DNA of 64,000 nt, taken from NCBI GenBank assembly GCA_958421945.1, contig CATZMZ010000001.1:267138-331137 (forward strand), read 5' to 3'. Origin of the DNA: an uncultured Eubacteriales bacterium (lineage in GTDB: Bacteria > Bacillota > Clostridia > Christensenellales > Borkfalkiaceae). This document shows positions 41,233-48,457 of the stretch, piece by piece. Both the position numbers and the translations under genes were made by a program. Each line of letters starts with the position of its first letter. Position 1 is the stretch's first letter. The notes below the pieces were generated by a model, which saw only the letters and a program-made list of their open reading frames with translations, made no database searches and was not told the origin of the DNA.

Positions 41233-42278
41233 AAGTCGTTTTTTTAGGCACGCCCGATTTTGCGGTTAAACCGCTCCTTGCGCTGTTGAATTATAAAAAC
41301 GCTGAAGTTATCGGCGTGGTTTGCAACCCCGATAAACCGGTCGGCAGAAAACGCGTGTTAACCCCGCCGCCCGTAAAAAGCCTTGCCGTAGAACGCGGCT
41401 TACCCGTCTTTCAGTATGGCAGAATAAGAAAGGAAGGCGTGGAAGATATGCGCGCGCTCGCACCCGACCTCATGGTTACGTGTGCATTCGGGCAGATATT
41501 ATCTCAGGAAATTATAGATATTCCTCGGCTCGGCGTGATTAACGTTCACGCGTCGCTATTGCCCAAATACCGCGGCGCGTCGCCTATAAATTACGCTATA
41601 TTAAACGGCGAAACCGAAACGGGCGTAACCATTATGAAAACGTCTCTCGGTATAGACGCGGGCGACGTTTTATTGCAAAAAAAGATAAATATAGGACGGG
41701 ACGAAACCGCGGGCGAGCTTTTTGAAAGACTTTCGGAGCTTGGCGCGGCGGCTTTGACGGAAGCGTTGCCGCAAATCGAAAACGGCACGGCGATTTTTAA
41801 AAAGCAGGAAGAATCGCTTGCAACCTATACCAAAATGATAAAAAAAGAGGACGCGGAGCTTGATTTTTCCGAAACAGCCGAAAGAATCGTAAACAAAATA
41901 AGGGCTTACGAGCCTGCGCCCGCATCGTATACCTTTTTAAACGGCGAACCGTTTAAAATTCACAAGGCAGAAAAGGCTTACGGGTATAGCGCGCCGACGG
42001 ACGGGAAAACGGGCGTGTTCCTTAAAACCGATTCGGAATTAGTCGTTTCCGCGGCGGACGGCGCGGTAAGGCTGCTCGTCGTTCAGCGCGCGGGCGGAAA
42101 AGCGATGGATATAAGCGCGTTTCTTCGCGGAAGCAAGCTTAACGCGGGCGATCGTTTTACTCATAGCCAAAGTTTATTGCACGAAAACACCCCGCACGAA
42201 ATACGGCAAAACGACAACGCGCCGCGCGAAAACACGCTGCGTGAAAACCCTCGGCACGACGAGAAACAAAGCAAATGA
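41229..42278 (+). CDS. fmt: Methionyl-tRNA formyltransferase with extra C-terminal tail
   Basis: 349 residues. Fmt formylates initiator Met-tRNA with 10-formyl-THF. The catalytic core has VVFLGTPDFAVKPLLALL, CAFGQILSQEIIDIPRLGVI and the signature HASLLPKYRGASPINYAIL with Asn/His/Asp active-site residues, plus MKTSLGIDAGDVLLQ. The C-terminal OB-like domain follows (KIRAYEPAPASYTFL). The last ~35 residues are a His/Glu/Asn/Arg-rich tail with repeated HENT, RENT and RENP units. This is beyond the usual ~310-residue length and looks like an added low-complexity extension. GTG start, GTGA overlap with def; the stop overlaps rsmB. Confidence 0.96.
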   Translation: MKVVFLGTPDFAVKPLLALLNYKNAEVIGVVCNPDKPVGRKRVLTPPPVKSLAVERGLPVFQYGRIRKEGVEDMRALAPDLMVTCAFGQILSQEIIDIPRLGVINVHASLLPKYRGASPINYAILNGETETGVTIMKTSLGIDAGDVLLQKKINIGRDETAGELFERLSELGAAALTEALPQIENGTAIFKKQEESLATYTKMIKKEDAELDFSETAERIVNKIRAYEPAPASYTFLNGEPFKIHKAEKAYGYSAPTDGKTGVFLKTDSELVVSAADGAVRLLVVQRAGGKAMDISAFLRGSKLNAGDRFTHSQSLLHENTPHEIRQNDNAPRENTLRENPRHDEKQSK

Positions 42279-43516
42279 TAAACCTTTTTTACGATTGTTA
42301 TTGCGTATTAAACAAGGTATACGCGGAAAAGGCGTATATAAAGCAAGCGCTTGCCGAAACGCCGATAGAGGAGAAGAACCGCGCCGCGACGGTTAAAATC
42401 TGTTACGGCGTGCTTGATAAGGACACGGAGCTGTCCTATTACATAACCTCGCTCACGCACAAATCGCCAAAGCTGCCCGTAAGAACCATTCTTAAAATCT
42501 CTATGTATTGCATTAAATATTTAGGGAAAAAGGATTACGCGGTAATCAAAAACGCCGTGGAGCTGACGAAGAAGCTCGGCAAAGGCGGCGCAAGCGGCTT
42601 TGTGAACGCGTTTTTAAGAAGCTTTGACGCGACCGAAATTCCGCTTCCTACGGAAACGGTAAAGGGTCTGTCGGTTAAATATTCTTATCCCGAATTTGCG
42701 GTTAAAGAGCTTGTCGGTTTTTACGGAAAGGACAAAGCGGAAAGCATAATTTCTTCCTTCGCGCCGCCCGTAACCTTAGCCTTTTACGCTCACGACGGCA
42801 AAAAATACTTGTCCGACTTAAACGCGGACTATTCCGCGACCCCGTTTGACAACGTGTTTAACGTCAAAAAATTCGTTCGGAACGCCGATTACGACAAAGG
42901 AGTTTATACGTATCAGTCGCTCGGTTCTGTCGCGATTTGCGAAACGGTGGAGAAATGCGAGAAGCTTCTCGATTGCTGCGCCGCACCGGGCGGAAAAAGC
43001 GTAAGATTGTCATACAAATGCAAAAGCGTTACGTCGTGGGATATTCACCCGCACAGAACGGAGCTGATAGAAAGTTATAAACGCCGTATGGGGCGCGAAA
43101 ACATAACTGCGGAGTGTCGCGACGCGAAAGTTTTTTATCCCGAATATACGGAAGTGTTCGACGCGGTTTTGGTTGACGCTCCGTGCAGCGGTACGGGGGT
43201 TATATGGGACAACCCCGATATTAAGCTTAACAGAACGGAGGCGGACGTTGCGGCGCTAAACGAAGAGCAGTCTGCGATTCTGGCTACTGTTCGGAAATAC
43301 GTTAAAAGCGGCGGCTGTCTTTACTATTCTACCTGTTCGGTTTTGCCGCGCGAGAATATGCTGATTGCGGATAGATTCTTAAAGACTTTCGACGATTTTA
43401 CCGAAGAAAAAATCGAAAGTCCATTACCGCACGAAAAAAGCGAACACGGCGTATCGTTTCTTCCCGCGCTTACCGAGGGGTTGGGGTTTTACGTCGTTAA
43501 ATTCAGGAAAAAATGA
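42275..43516 (+). CDS. rsmB: 16S rRNA m5C967 methyltransferase RsmB
   Basis: 413 residues. The N-terminal NusB-like RNA-binding domain runs to ~130 (YKQ-type helices, KISMYCIKYLGKKDYAVIKN). The SAM-dependent C-terminal domain has LLDCCAAPGGKSVRLSYK, VDAPCSGTGVIWDNPDIK with catalytic cysteine 1, and YYSTCSVLPRENM with catalytic cysteine 2. It methylates C967 of 16S rRNA. Start and stop overlap its neighbours by four bases each, so fmt-rsmB-rlmN form one coupled unit. Confidence 0.95.
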   Translation: MINLFYDCYCVLNKVYAEKAYIKQALAETPIEEKNRAATVKICYGVLDKDTELSYYITSLTHKSPKLPVRTILKISMYCIKYLGKKDYAVIKNAVELTKKLGKGGASGFVNAFLRSFDATEIPLPTETVKGLSVKYSYPEFAVKELVGFYGKDKAESIISSFAPPVTLAFYAHDGKKYLSDLNADYSATPFDNVFNVKKFVRNADYDKGVYTYQSLGSVAICETVEKCEKLLDCCAAPGGKSVRLSYKCKSVTSWDIHPHRTELIESYKRRMGRENITAECRDAKVFYPEYTEVFDAVLVDAPCSGTGVIWDNPDIKLNRTEADVAALNEEQSAILATVRKYVKSGGCLYYSTCSVLPRENMLIADRFLKTFDDFTEEKIESPLPHEKSEHGVSFLPALTEGLGFYVVKFRKK

Positions 43517-44556
43517 AAGAATTATTACTAAACTGCTCGCAAACGGAGCTTATCGAAAAAATGCTCGCCGAAGGCGAAAAGGCTTTCCGTGCCAAGCAAA
43601 TATTTAAATCTCTGCATGCGGGGTTAAGCTTTTCGGAAATGACCGATTTGTCCAAACCGTTACGTGAAAGACTGTCGGAAAAATATATCGACCAACCGGT
43701 TAAGGTGTTAAAAACTTTCGTCAGTGCGGACGGGACGGAAAAATACTTGTTTGAGCTTACCGACGGCGAACTTATCGAAGGCGTGCTGATGAAATATAAA
43801 TACGGCTTCACGCTGTGCGTTTCCACGCAGGTGGGGTGCAGAATGAATTGCGCGTTTTGCGCGTCGGGCTTATCGGGTCTTGTCAGGAATTTACAGCCCG
43901 CTGAAATTCTCGGTGAAATTATCGCCGTCAACAGAAAACAGGGCGGCGGCTTGGGCGATAAACGCAAGGTGATAAACGTCGTGCTTATGGGCAGTGGAGA
44001 GCCGTTTGATAATTACGACAACGTGGTTAAGTTTTTGCGGCTTTTATCGGAAGAGAGCGGCATAAACGTAAGCCCGCGCAACGTAAGCCTTTCTACCTGC
44101 GGCTTAGTTCCGCAAATGATCAGGTTTGCCGACGAGGGCATACGTCTTAATTTAACGGTATCTCTCCACTCGCCTTTCGATGAGGAACGGCAAAAAATCA
44201 TGCCCGTCGCAAAGCGTTATTCGATAGCGGAAATTCTCGGCGCGTGCCAAAACTATTTTGATAAAACGGGCAGACGTTATATTTTCGAATACGTGTTGAT
44301 TAAAGGCGAAAACGACACGCCGCGTCACGCGGAGGGGTTAATCGGGCTGCTTAAAGGCAAGCCGTGTCACGTCAATCTGATAAGGCTTAACGCGGTTAAA
44401 GAAAGGTCGCTTTCCGCAGGCACGGAAAAGGAAGCTTACAGATTTTTGGGACTGCTCGAAAAGGGCGGAATATCCGCGACCCTTCGCAGAAAAATGGGTG
44501 AGGATATAGAGGGCGCATGCGGGCAACTTCGCCGCCGATATCTCGAAAAATCTTAA
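43513..44556 (+). CDS. rlmN: 23S rRNA/tRNA adenine-C2 methyltransferase RlmN (radical SAM)
   Basis: 347 residues. It methylates A2503 of 23S rRNA and A37 of tRNAs. The iron-sulfur cluster cysteines are in GCRMNCAFCASG. Other blocks are NVVLMGSGEPFDNYDNVV, VSLSTCGLVPQMIRFADE, LTVSLHSPFDEERQKIMPV and IFEYVLIKGENDTPRHAE. The second catalytic cysteine is in EGACGQLRRR near the C-terminus. ATGA overlap with rsmB. In many Firmicutes stp, prkC and rsgA follow; here rpe follows after 60 bases. Confidence 0.96.
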   Translation: MKELLLNCSQTELIEKMLAEGEKAFRAKQIFKSLHAGLSFSEMTDLSKPLRERLSEKYIDQPVKVLKTFVSADGTEKYLFELTDGELIEGVLMKYKYGFTLCVSTQVGCRMNCAFCASGLSGLVRNLQPAEILGEIIAVNRKQGGGLGDKRKVINVVLMGSGEPFDNYDNVVKFLRLLSEESGINVSPRNVSLSTCGLVPQMIRFADEGIRLNLTVSLHSPFDEERQKIMPVAKRYSIAEILGACQNYFDKTGRRYIFEYVLIKGENDTPRHAEGLIGLLKGKPCHVNLIRLNAVKERSLSAGTEKEAYRFLGLLEKGGISATLRRKMGEDIEGACGQLRRRYLEKS

Positions 44557-44616
44557 AATATATTCTGAATTAAAAACAACTAAAAAAATAAAATAATACT
44601 AAAAAGAGGTTTAATT

Positions 44617-45276
44617 ATGGCAAACGAAATTAAAATCGCGCCGTCGATGCTGTCGGCGGACTTTTCAAGATTCGGCGAGGAAGTTACGGAAATCGTTAAA
44701 AACGGCGCGGACTGGTTGCATTTGGACGTTATGGACGGAAATTTCGTTAAAAACATCTCGTTCGGACCTAAGTTTATCAAGGAAGCAAGACCTTACACTA
44801 CCGCGGTTTTCGACGCGCATTTGATGATTCTCAATCCGTGGAATTATATAGAGCGTTTCGCGGACGCGGGCGCGGACATTATCACCGTTCACCAGGAAGC
44901 GTGCAAGGAACGTCTTAAAGATACGCTTAAAGCCATCAAGTCGCTCGGCGTTAAATGCGGCGCGGTTATTAACCCCGATACGCCCGTCGAAAGCTTAAAG
45001 CCCGTTATCGAAGAATGTGACATGGTTCTTTTGATGAGCGTTTTCCCCGGGTTCGGCGGTCAGAAGTTTATACGGGAGGTTTTGCCGAAAATTACCGAAG
45101 CTAAAAAACTTGCAGAAAGCGTCGGCAAACCTATCGATATAGAAATCGACGGCGGCATTACCCGCGAAAACGTTAAGGAAGTCAAGCTTGCGGGGGCAAA
45201 CGTTATCGTTGCGGGCAGCACCGTGTTCAACGAGAAGGACAGGGCGGCGGTAATTAAATACCTGCGCGAGGTGTAA
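44617..45276 (+). CDS. rpe: Ribulose-5-phosphate 3-epimerase
   Basis: 219 residues, TIM-barrel enzyme of the pentose phosphate pathway. Diagnostic are IAPSMLSADFSRFGEEV, WLHLDVMDGNFVKNISFG with metal-binding Asp and His, DAHLMILNPWNYIERFA, MSVFPGFGGQKFI and IDIEIDGGITRENVKEV with the second aspartate. The ATG at 44617 has AAAGAGG upstream. The gene belongs to the conserved rlmN-rpe-spoVM neighbourhood. Confidence 0.96.
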   Translation: MANEIKIAPSMLSADFSRFGEEVTEIVKNGADWLHLDVMDGNFVKNISFGPKFIKEARPYTTAVFDAHLMILNPWNYIERFADAGADIITVHQEACKERLKDTLKAIKSLGVKCGAVINPDTPVESLKPVIEECDMVLLMSVFPGFGGQKFIREVLPKITEAKKLAESVGKPIDIEIDGGITRENVKEVKLAGANVIVAGSTVFNEKDRAAVIKYLREV

Positions 45277-45320
45277 ACGACGTTTTTTTACAGAACGTAA
45301 AAACTCAAACGTTATACAAT

Positions 45321-45370
45321 TCGGAAATTGCACGTTGCATTGTTGCGGCGTTCTGTTTCCGATTTTTTTT
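45321..45370 (+). terminator. Weak terminator after rpe
   Basis: CGGAAA near 45322 can pair with TTTCCG near 45357-45362, followed by eight T's. The loop is long (about 28 bases), so this is tentative. Confidence 0.45.
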
Positions 45371-45430
45371 GTAACGTCATCGCACGCGACAACATATAAT
45401 AGTAAAGATAATGATTAAATGAGGTGTAAA

Positions 45431-45514
45431 ATGAAAATTTGTTGCGTTAAGCCGCCGCTCGTGATCCGTAAATTTCTGAAATTATTTGTCCGCAAAACCG
45501 AAAATCAATCGTAA
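45431..45514 (+). CDS. spoVM: Stage V sporulation protein SpoVM-like 27-residue peptide
   Basis: A 28-codon ORF with ATG at 45431 after GAGGTGTAAA. The peptide starts MKICCVKPPLVIRKFLKLF and ends VRKTENQS. It matches the SpoVM pattern of a short amphipathic membrane-curvature-sensing helix with Lys2, Lys7 and Pro9 at the same positions as B. subtilis SpoVM (MKFYTIKLPKF). In B. subtilis spoVM lies just downstream of rpe-thiN, and here the ORF lies 154 bases after rpe, strong synteny support. SpoVM marks the convex forespore membrane and recruits SpoIVA during spore coat assembly. The upstream CATATAATAG (45393-45402) suits a sigma-E or sigma-A -10 but no good -35 is seen. Too short for automatic calling. 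Confidence 0.75.
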   Translation: MKICCVKPPLVIRKFLKLFVRKTENQS

Positions 45515-45560
45515 AACCGCCGTCAGCTTAGCTCGCACGGGATAATAAAGCCGATATAGA

Positions 45561-45598
45561 AAAATCGAGGCGAACGACTTTTACGGTCGCTCGCCTCG
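45561..45598 (-). terminator. Terminator of the SPFH gene
   Basis: On the minus strand an interrupted 13-bp stem (arms 45598-45586 and 45578-45566) is followed by ATTTTTC. It lies between spoVM and the SPFH gene stop. Confidence 0.8.
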
Positions 45599-45628
45599 GT
45601 TGTAACGGGTTGAATCGTTTTAGCGTGC

Positions 45629-46693
45629 TTATAATTTGTTTCCGCACTCGGGGCAGAATTTGGCGTTGGGTGAAACCTGCGCACCGCACTCGGGGCAAAA
45701 TTTCTTTGCGGGTATTTTTTCACCGCATTCGGGGCAGAATTTAGCGGTAGCCGAAATTTCCGCTCCGCAAGCCGGGCAAGTCTTGGACGCTTTTGCAGGT
45801 TGCGCCGCACCCGCAGAGGGTTGAGCGGCAGGCTGTTGCGAGGATTTAAACGCGTCCGCGATAACCGAGCCGATTCCCGCACCCGCGCCGATGCCGAGTC
45901 CCGCGCCTACGAACGCGCCGCCCGTCCCCGGGTTTTTCGCCGCGTCTTTCATAGCTTCTGCGGCGGCAACTTTCATCATAACGTCCGTCTTATCGCCGAG
46001 TATGCCGTATTTGCTGCGTTCGTCGATAGCCTTTTCGACCTCCTCGGGAACGGACATGTTCTCGATGAAGAGGTTGGTCAGCATAAGACCTATTTCCTTA
46101 AACTTATTCTGAATATTCGCAGTAACGATTTGGTTAAATTCGGTAGTATTGCCCGCAAGGTCGAGAGCGGAAATATTGCTTTCGCCGATGGCGTCGGTAA
46201 GTGCCGAAACAAGCATGGTTTTAAGCCAGTCCGTAATATCTTTCGTTATGAAAGAGGAGTTAGTGCCGAACAGTTCTTTAAGGAATACGCCCGCGTCGTA
46301 CACCTTAAACGCGTAAGAACCGTAACCTTTAACCCTGATCATACCGAATTCGGGGTCGCGTTTCATAATAGGGTTGGAAGTGCCCCATTTGCAGCCGGTA
46401 AACTGTTTAACGTTTACGAAATAGATGTCAACCGTAATAGGCGTCTGAAAGCCGTATTTCCAGCCGGCAAGCTTTGAAAGGATAGGGAAGATGTCGGTAT
46501 TAAGGTCGTAAGTACCCGCGGGGAAAATATCGCAGATTTGCCCCTTATGCACGAAAATCGCTTCTTGCGATTCGCGAACGATAAGCTTACTTTTTTGGTT
46601 GATTTCCCGTCCGCCTTTGGGCAGGGGGTATTTATAAACCAAAGTATCTTTAGAATTATCCGACCATTCTATAATTTTAAGAAAAAGCGCCAT
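45629..46693 (-). CDS. SPFH-domain protein with C-terminal zinc ribbons (YdjI-like)
   Basis: 354 residues. An N-terminal SPFH/band-7 domain of the virion-core/YdjI type (MALFLKIIEWSDNSKDTLVY, LIVRESQEAIFVHKGQICD) covers ~1-230. Then come an Ala/Gly-rich hydrophobic stretch GAFVGAGLGIGAGAGIGSVI (about 265-290), a low-complexity Ala/Pro/Gln segment, and two CxxC...CxxC zinc-ribbon units: CPACGAEISATAKFCPECGE and FCPECGAQVSPNAKFCPECG. These proteins form oligomeric membrane-associated scaffolds. B. subtilis YdjI is linked to membrane stress, but the function here is not shown. No partner gene (YdjG/YdjH) is adjacent. It is separated from spoVM by its own terminator. Confidence 0.85.
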   Translation of the reverse strand: MALFLKIIEWSDNSKDTLVYKYPLPKGGREINQKSKLIVRESQEAIFVHKGQICDIFPAGTYDLNTDIFPILSKLAGWKYGFQTPITVDIYFVNVKQFTGCKWGTSNPIMKRDPEFGMIRVKGYGSYAFKVYDAGVFLKELFGTNSSFITKDITDWLKTMLVSALTDAIGESNISALDLAGNTTEFNQIVTANIQNKFKEIGLMLTNLFIENMSVPEEVEKAIDERSKYGILGDKTDVMMKVAAAEAMKDAAKNPGTGGAFVGAGLGIGAGAGIGSVIADAFKSSQQPAAQPSAGAAQPAKASKTCPACGAEISATAKFCPECGEKIPAKKFCPECGAQVSPNAKFCPECGNKL

Positions 46694-46816
46694 AAGAACT
46701 CTCCCGAAGTGTTTTTAATATTTTACCATAAAAATTTTAAAAATACAATAATAAGTACAAAATTGTGGTTGCAATTTTAAAAAAAATGTGATAATATAGT
46801 AAATGCTTAAAGAAAC

Positions 46817-46890
46817 GCAGGTGTAGTTCATCGGTAGAATGAGAGCTTCCCAAGCTTTAGAGGAGGGTTCGATTCCCTTCACCTGCTCCA
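46817..46890 (+). tRNA. tRNA-Gly (anticodon CCC)
   Basis: A 74-base gene with encoded CCA (46888-46890). The acceptor GCAGGTG pairs with CACCTGC. The D-arm is GTTC/GAAT, the anticodon stem AGAGC/GCTTT has loop TTCCCAA (anticodon CCC), and the T-arm GAGGG/CCCTT has loop TTCGATT. It lies just upstream of the A+T-rich accessory region. Confidence 0.93.
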
Positions 46891-46902
46891 AAATTGCAAA
46901 AA

Positions 46903-46930
46903 ACAGCCTAAAAACGGCTGTTTTTTTTGC
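46903..46930 (+). terminator. Terminator after tRNA-Gly
   Basis: AACAGCC (46903-46909) pairs with GGCTGTT (46917-46923), followed by T's. Confidence 0.88.
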
Positions 46931-47046
46931 GTCTTTGACCACCAGATATGTCTAAAACGAGGTGCGTTGCCCGCTTTTGTGGGTAAAATTTTTTTCAATT
47001 CCTCATTTTGTCGCAGTTTTTTAAAATGATTTAATATCTAAAAATA

Positions 47047-47089
47047 AAATCCTCGTTATTTTATGCACGACATAAAATAACGGGGATTT
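47047..47089. other. Long 19-bp inverted repeat with CACGA loop
   Basis: Arms 47047-47065 and 47071-47089 pair over 19 bp with a single G-T pair. On either strand it is A+T-rich and weakly T-flanked, so it may be a terminator for the AraC gene (minus strand) or a remnant recombination or operator site. It is placed where base composition changes. Confidence 0.6.
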
Positions 47090-47219
47090 GTCAATAAACG
47101 TATTTCGCGCCTCCTTTAAGAAGGTATTCATCCGAAAGGTCGGTATAAGTATTTCCTTAAATAAGATAAAAAAATATGTTGGATTCATATGTTTTTCGAT
47201 AACGGATTAAAAATCAAAT

Positions 47220-48086
47220 TTAATCATTAGACGAAAAAATGTTGTTCTTGAAAAGTTTTCTGAAGTTAGCGGGAGATGAACCCGTATATGACTTAAAAAT
47301 CCTGCTCAAATACAGAGGATCGTCAAAACCGAATTCGTAAGAAAGTTCCGAGATGTTTTTGTTTGTTTCAATGAGTTGCTGTTTAATGGCGGATATCTTT
47401 AAATTTGTGAAATAATAAGTCGGAGTTTGGTTTGTGGAAATTTTAAAGTATTTAGTAAAGGTGGATTTTGAAATCGAACACATTTTTGCATACTCGTTCA
47501 AAGACAATGCTTTTCCGCCCAAATGATTATGCATGTATGAGAGCGCAGGAGCAATTACACTATCTTTCAAATTTGTAACTTCTTTATTTTTCTCATGCAG
47601 ATTGCTTATAGCTAAAAATAAATTAAGTAAAGTGATGTCCTTAATGGTTTTATTTCCATAGTTTGGTTTCCTTAATTCGGAAATAAGAGAATTTGTTGCA
47701 TTTATAAATTCTTGACATAAGCCGACTTTTAGAAAAACATGGTTAATTGATAAATTTGATAATATTTCGGATATTTTTTTTCCGTTAAAAAAGATATAAT
47801 ATCTTTCGTTGATATTATCATCGAAGTATTTAATGTCGATATTAGATTTCGGGGGATAAATAAAAATATTTCCCGGCGATAAATAGTATTTTTCTCCGTT
47901 AAACACCGCAAGAGAATTCCCTATATGCTGGTAAATCATAAGATAATTGCGTTCCGGGCGTTGACAGCTGAAAGCGGAGAATCTTGCCTGATAAAAACCT
48001 GCGTTAAAAATTATGACGTCTTCGTTTTTATTGTTCTTTTCTAAATTTTTAAACAAGCTAAAAGCCGAAAAACCGTAATTATCCAT
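47220..48086 (-). CDS. AraC-family transcriptional regulator
   Basis: 288 residues. The N-terminal half is a cupin-like ligand-binding domain (about 30-150, with YHLxPGNIFIYPP-type strands). The C-terminal ~100 residues carry the two helix-turn-helix motifs: LSLNEYAKMCSISKSTFTKY and the consensus ISELSYEFGFDDPLYLSRIF followed by SPANFRKLF. Such proteins activate sugar-use operons when they bind the cognate sugar. It is divergent from the operon starting at 48458, and inverted repeats between them are candidate binding sites. Base composition is A+T-rich, unlike the upstream housekeeping genes. It has a near-consensus own promoter. Confidence 0.92.
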   Translation of the reverse strand: MDNYGFSAFSLFKNLEKNNKNEDVIIFNAGFYQARFSAFSCQRPERNYLMIYQHIGNSLAVFNGEKYYLSPGNIFIYPPKSNIDIKYFDDNINERYYIFFNGKKISEILSNLSINHVFLKVGLCQEFINATNSLISELRKPNYGNKTIKDITLLNLFLAISNLHEKNKEVTNLKDSVIAPALSYMHNHLGGKALSLNEYAKMCSISKSTFTKYFKISTNQTPTYYFTNLKISAIKQQLIETNKNISELSYEFGFDDPLYLSRIFKSYTGSSPANFRKLFKNNIFSSND

Positions 48087-48119
48087 GTCGGCAATCCTCC
48101 GAACAGATTTTGTGATAAA

Positions 48120-48148
48120 ATTTTAGCATAGAAGTTTGTGTTTGTCAA
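48120..48148 (-). promoter_or_regulatory. Near-consensus promoter of the AraC gene
   Basis: Minus strand TTGACA (48148-48143), a 17-bp spacer and TAAAAT (48125-48120), extended TGC. Transcription would start near 48113. Confidence 0.85.
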
Positions 48149-48228
48149 GTTGTAAATACATTTTTACATATATGTCCGAATCCCAAAATTAACTAAAATA
48201 TCGAGTTTTAAATGAGGTTTTGAATAAG

Positions 48229-48289
48229 ACGAGAAATCTGATTTATGCGCGGTTTATTGTCCATATTTCTCGTTCTGTCGTGTATGGAC
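48229..48289. promoter_or_regulatory. Overlapping inverted repeats, candidate AraC-type operators
   Basis: ACGAGAAAT (48229-48237) is inverted as ATTTCTCGT (48265-48273). GTCCATA (48259-48265) is inverted as TATGGAC (48283-48289). They sit upstream of the candidate operon promoters. Confidence 0.5.
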
Positions 48290-48329
48290 TTGATAAAAAA
48301 AATATGTTATAAATATTAAGAAAAGATTT

Positions 48330-48360
48330 TTGATAATCGTAAAACTATCGTTTTTATAAT
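48330..48360 (+). promoter_or_regulatory. Candidate promoter of the sugar operon
   Basis: TTGATA (48330-48335) with TATAAT (48355-48360), spacing 19 bp, wider than optimal, which would fit an activator-dependent promoter. Confidence 0.45.
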
Positions 48361-48457
48361 TTAATCAATTAGTATGTTTTATCTAAATATATAGTGATTA
48401 TTGATGATAAACGAAACAACGATGATTGTCGGCGTAAGTATAGAGGATGAACTATTC

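Larger units (their letters stand above)
46891..47219. other. 329-base gap at the start of the accessory region
   Basis: The tRNA terminator (46903-46930) is followed by A+T-rich sequence with a 19-bp near-perfect hairpin at 47047-47089. No integrase, ORF or tRNA 3'-end duplicate was found. Confidence 0.6.
48087..48457. other. 371-base divergent regulatory region
   Basis: It contains the AraC gene promoter, two inverted repeats (48229-48273 and 48259-48289), a weak TTGATA-18-TATTAA element at 48290-48319 and a TTGATA-19-TATAAT at 48330-48360. It presumably controls the sugar operon. Confidence 0.6.

Noticed and set aside
45371..45402. Sigma-E promoter for spoVM
   Set aside because: CATATAAT fits a -10 but no -35 lies at a suitable distance, so it is not claimed as a promoter.
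45800..46477. 225-codon plus-strand ORF opposite the SPFH gene
   Set aside because: Translation is Arg/Phe/Tyr-rich without domain; the minus strand encodes SPFH plus zinc ribbons.
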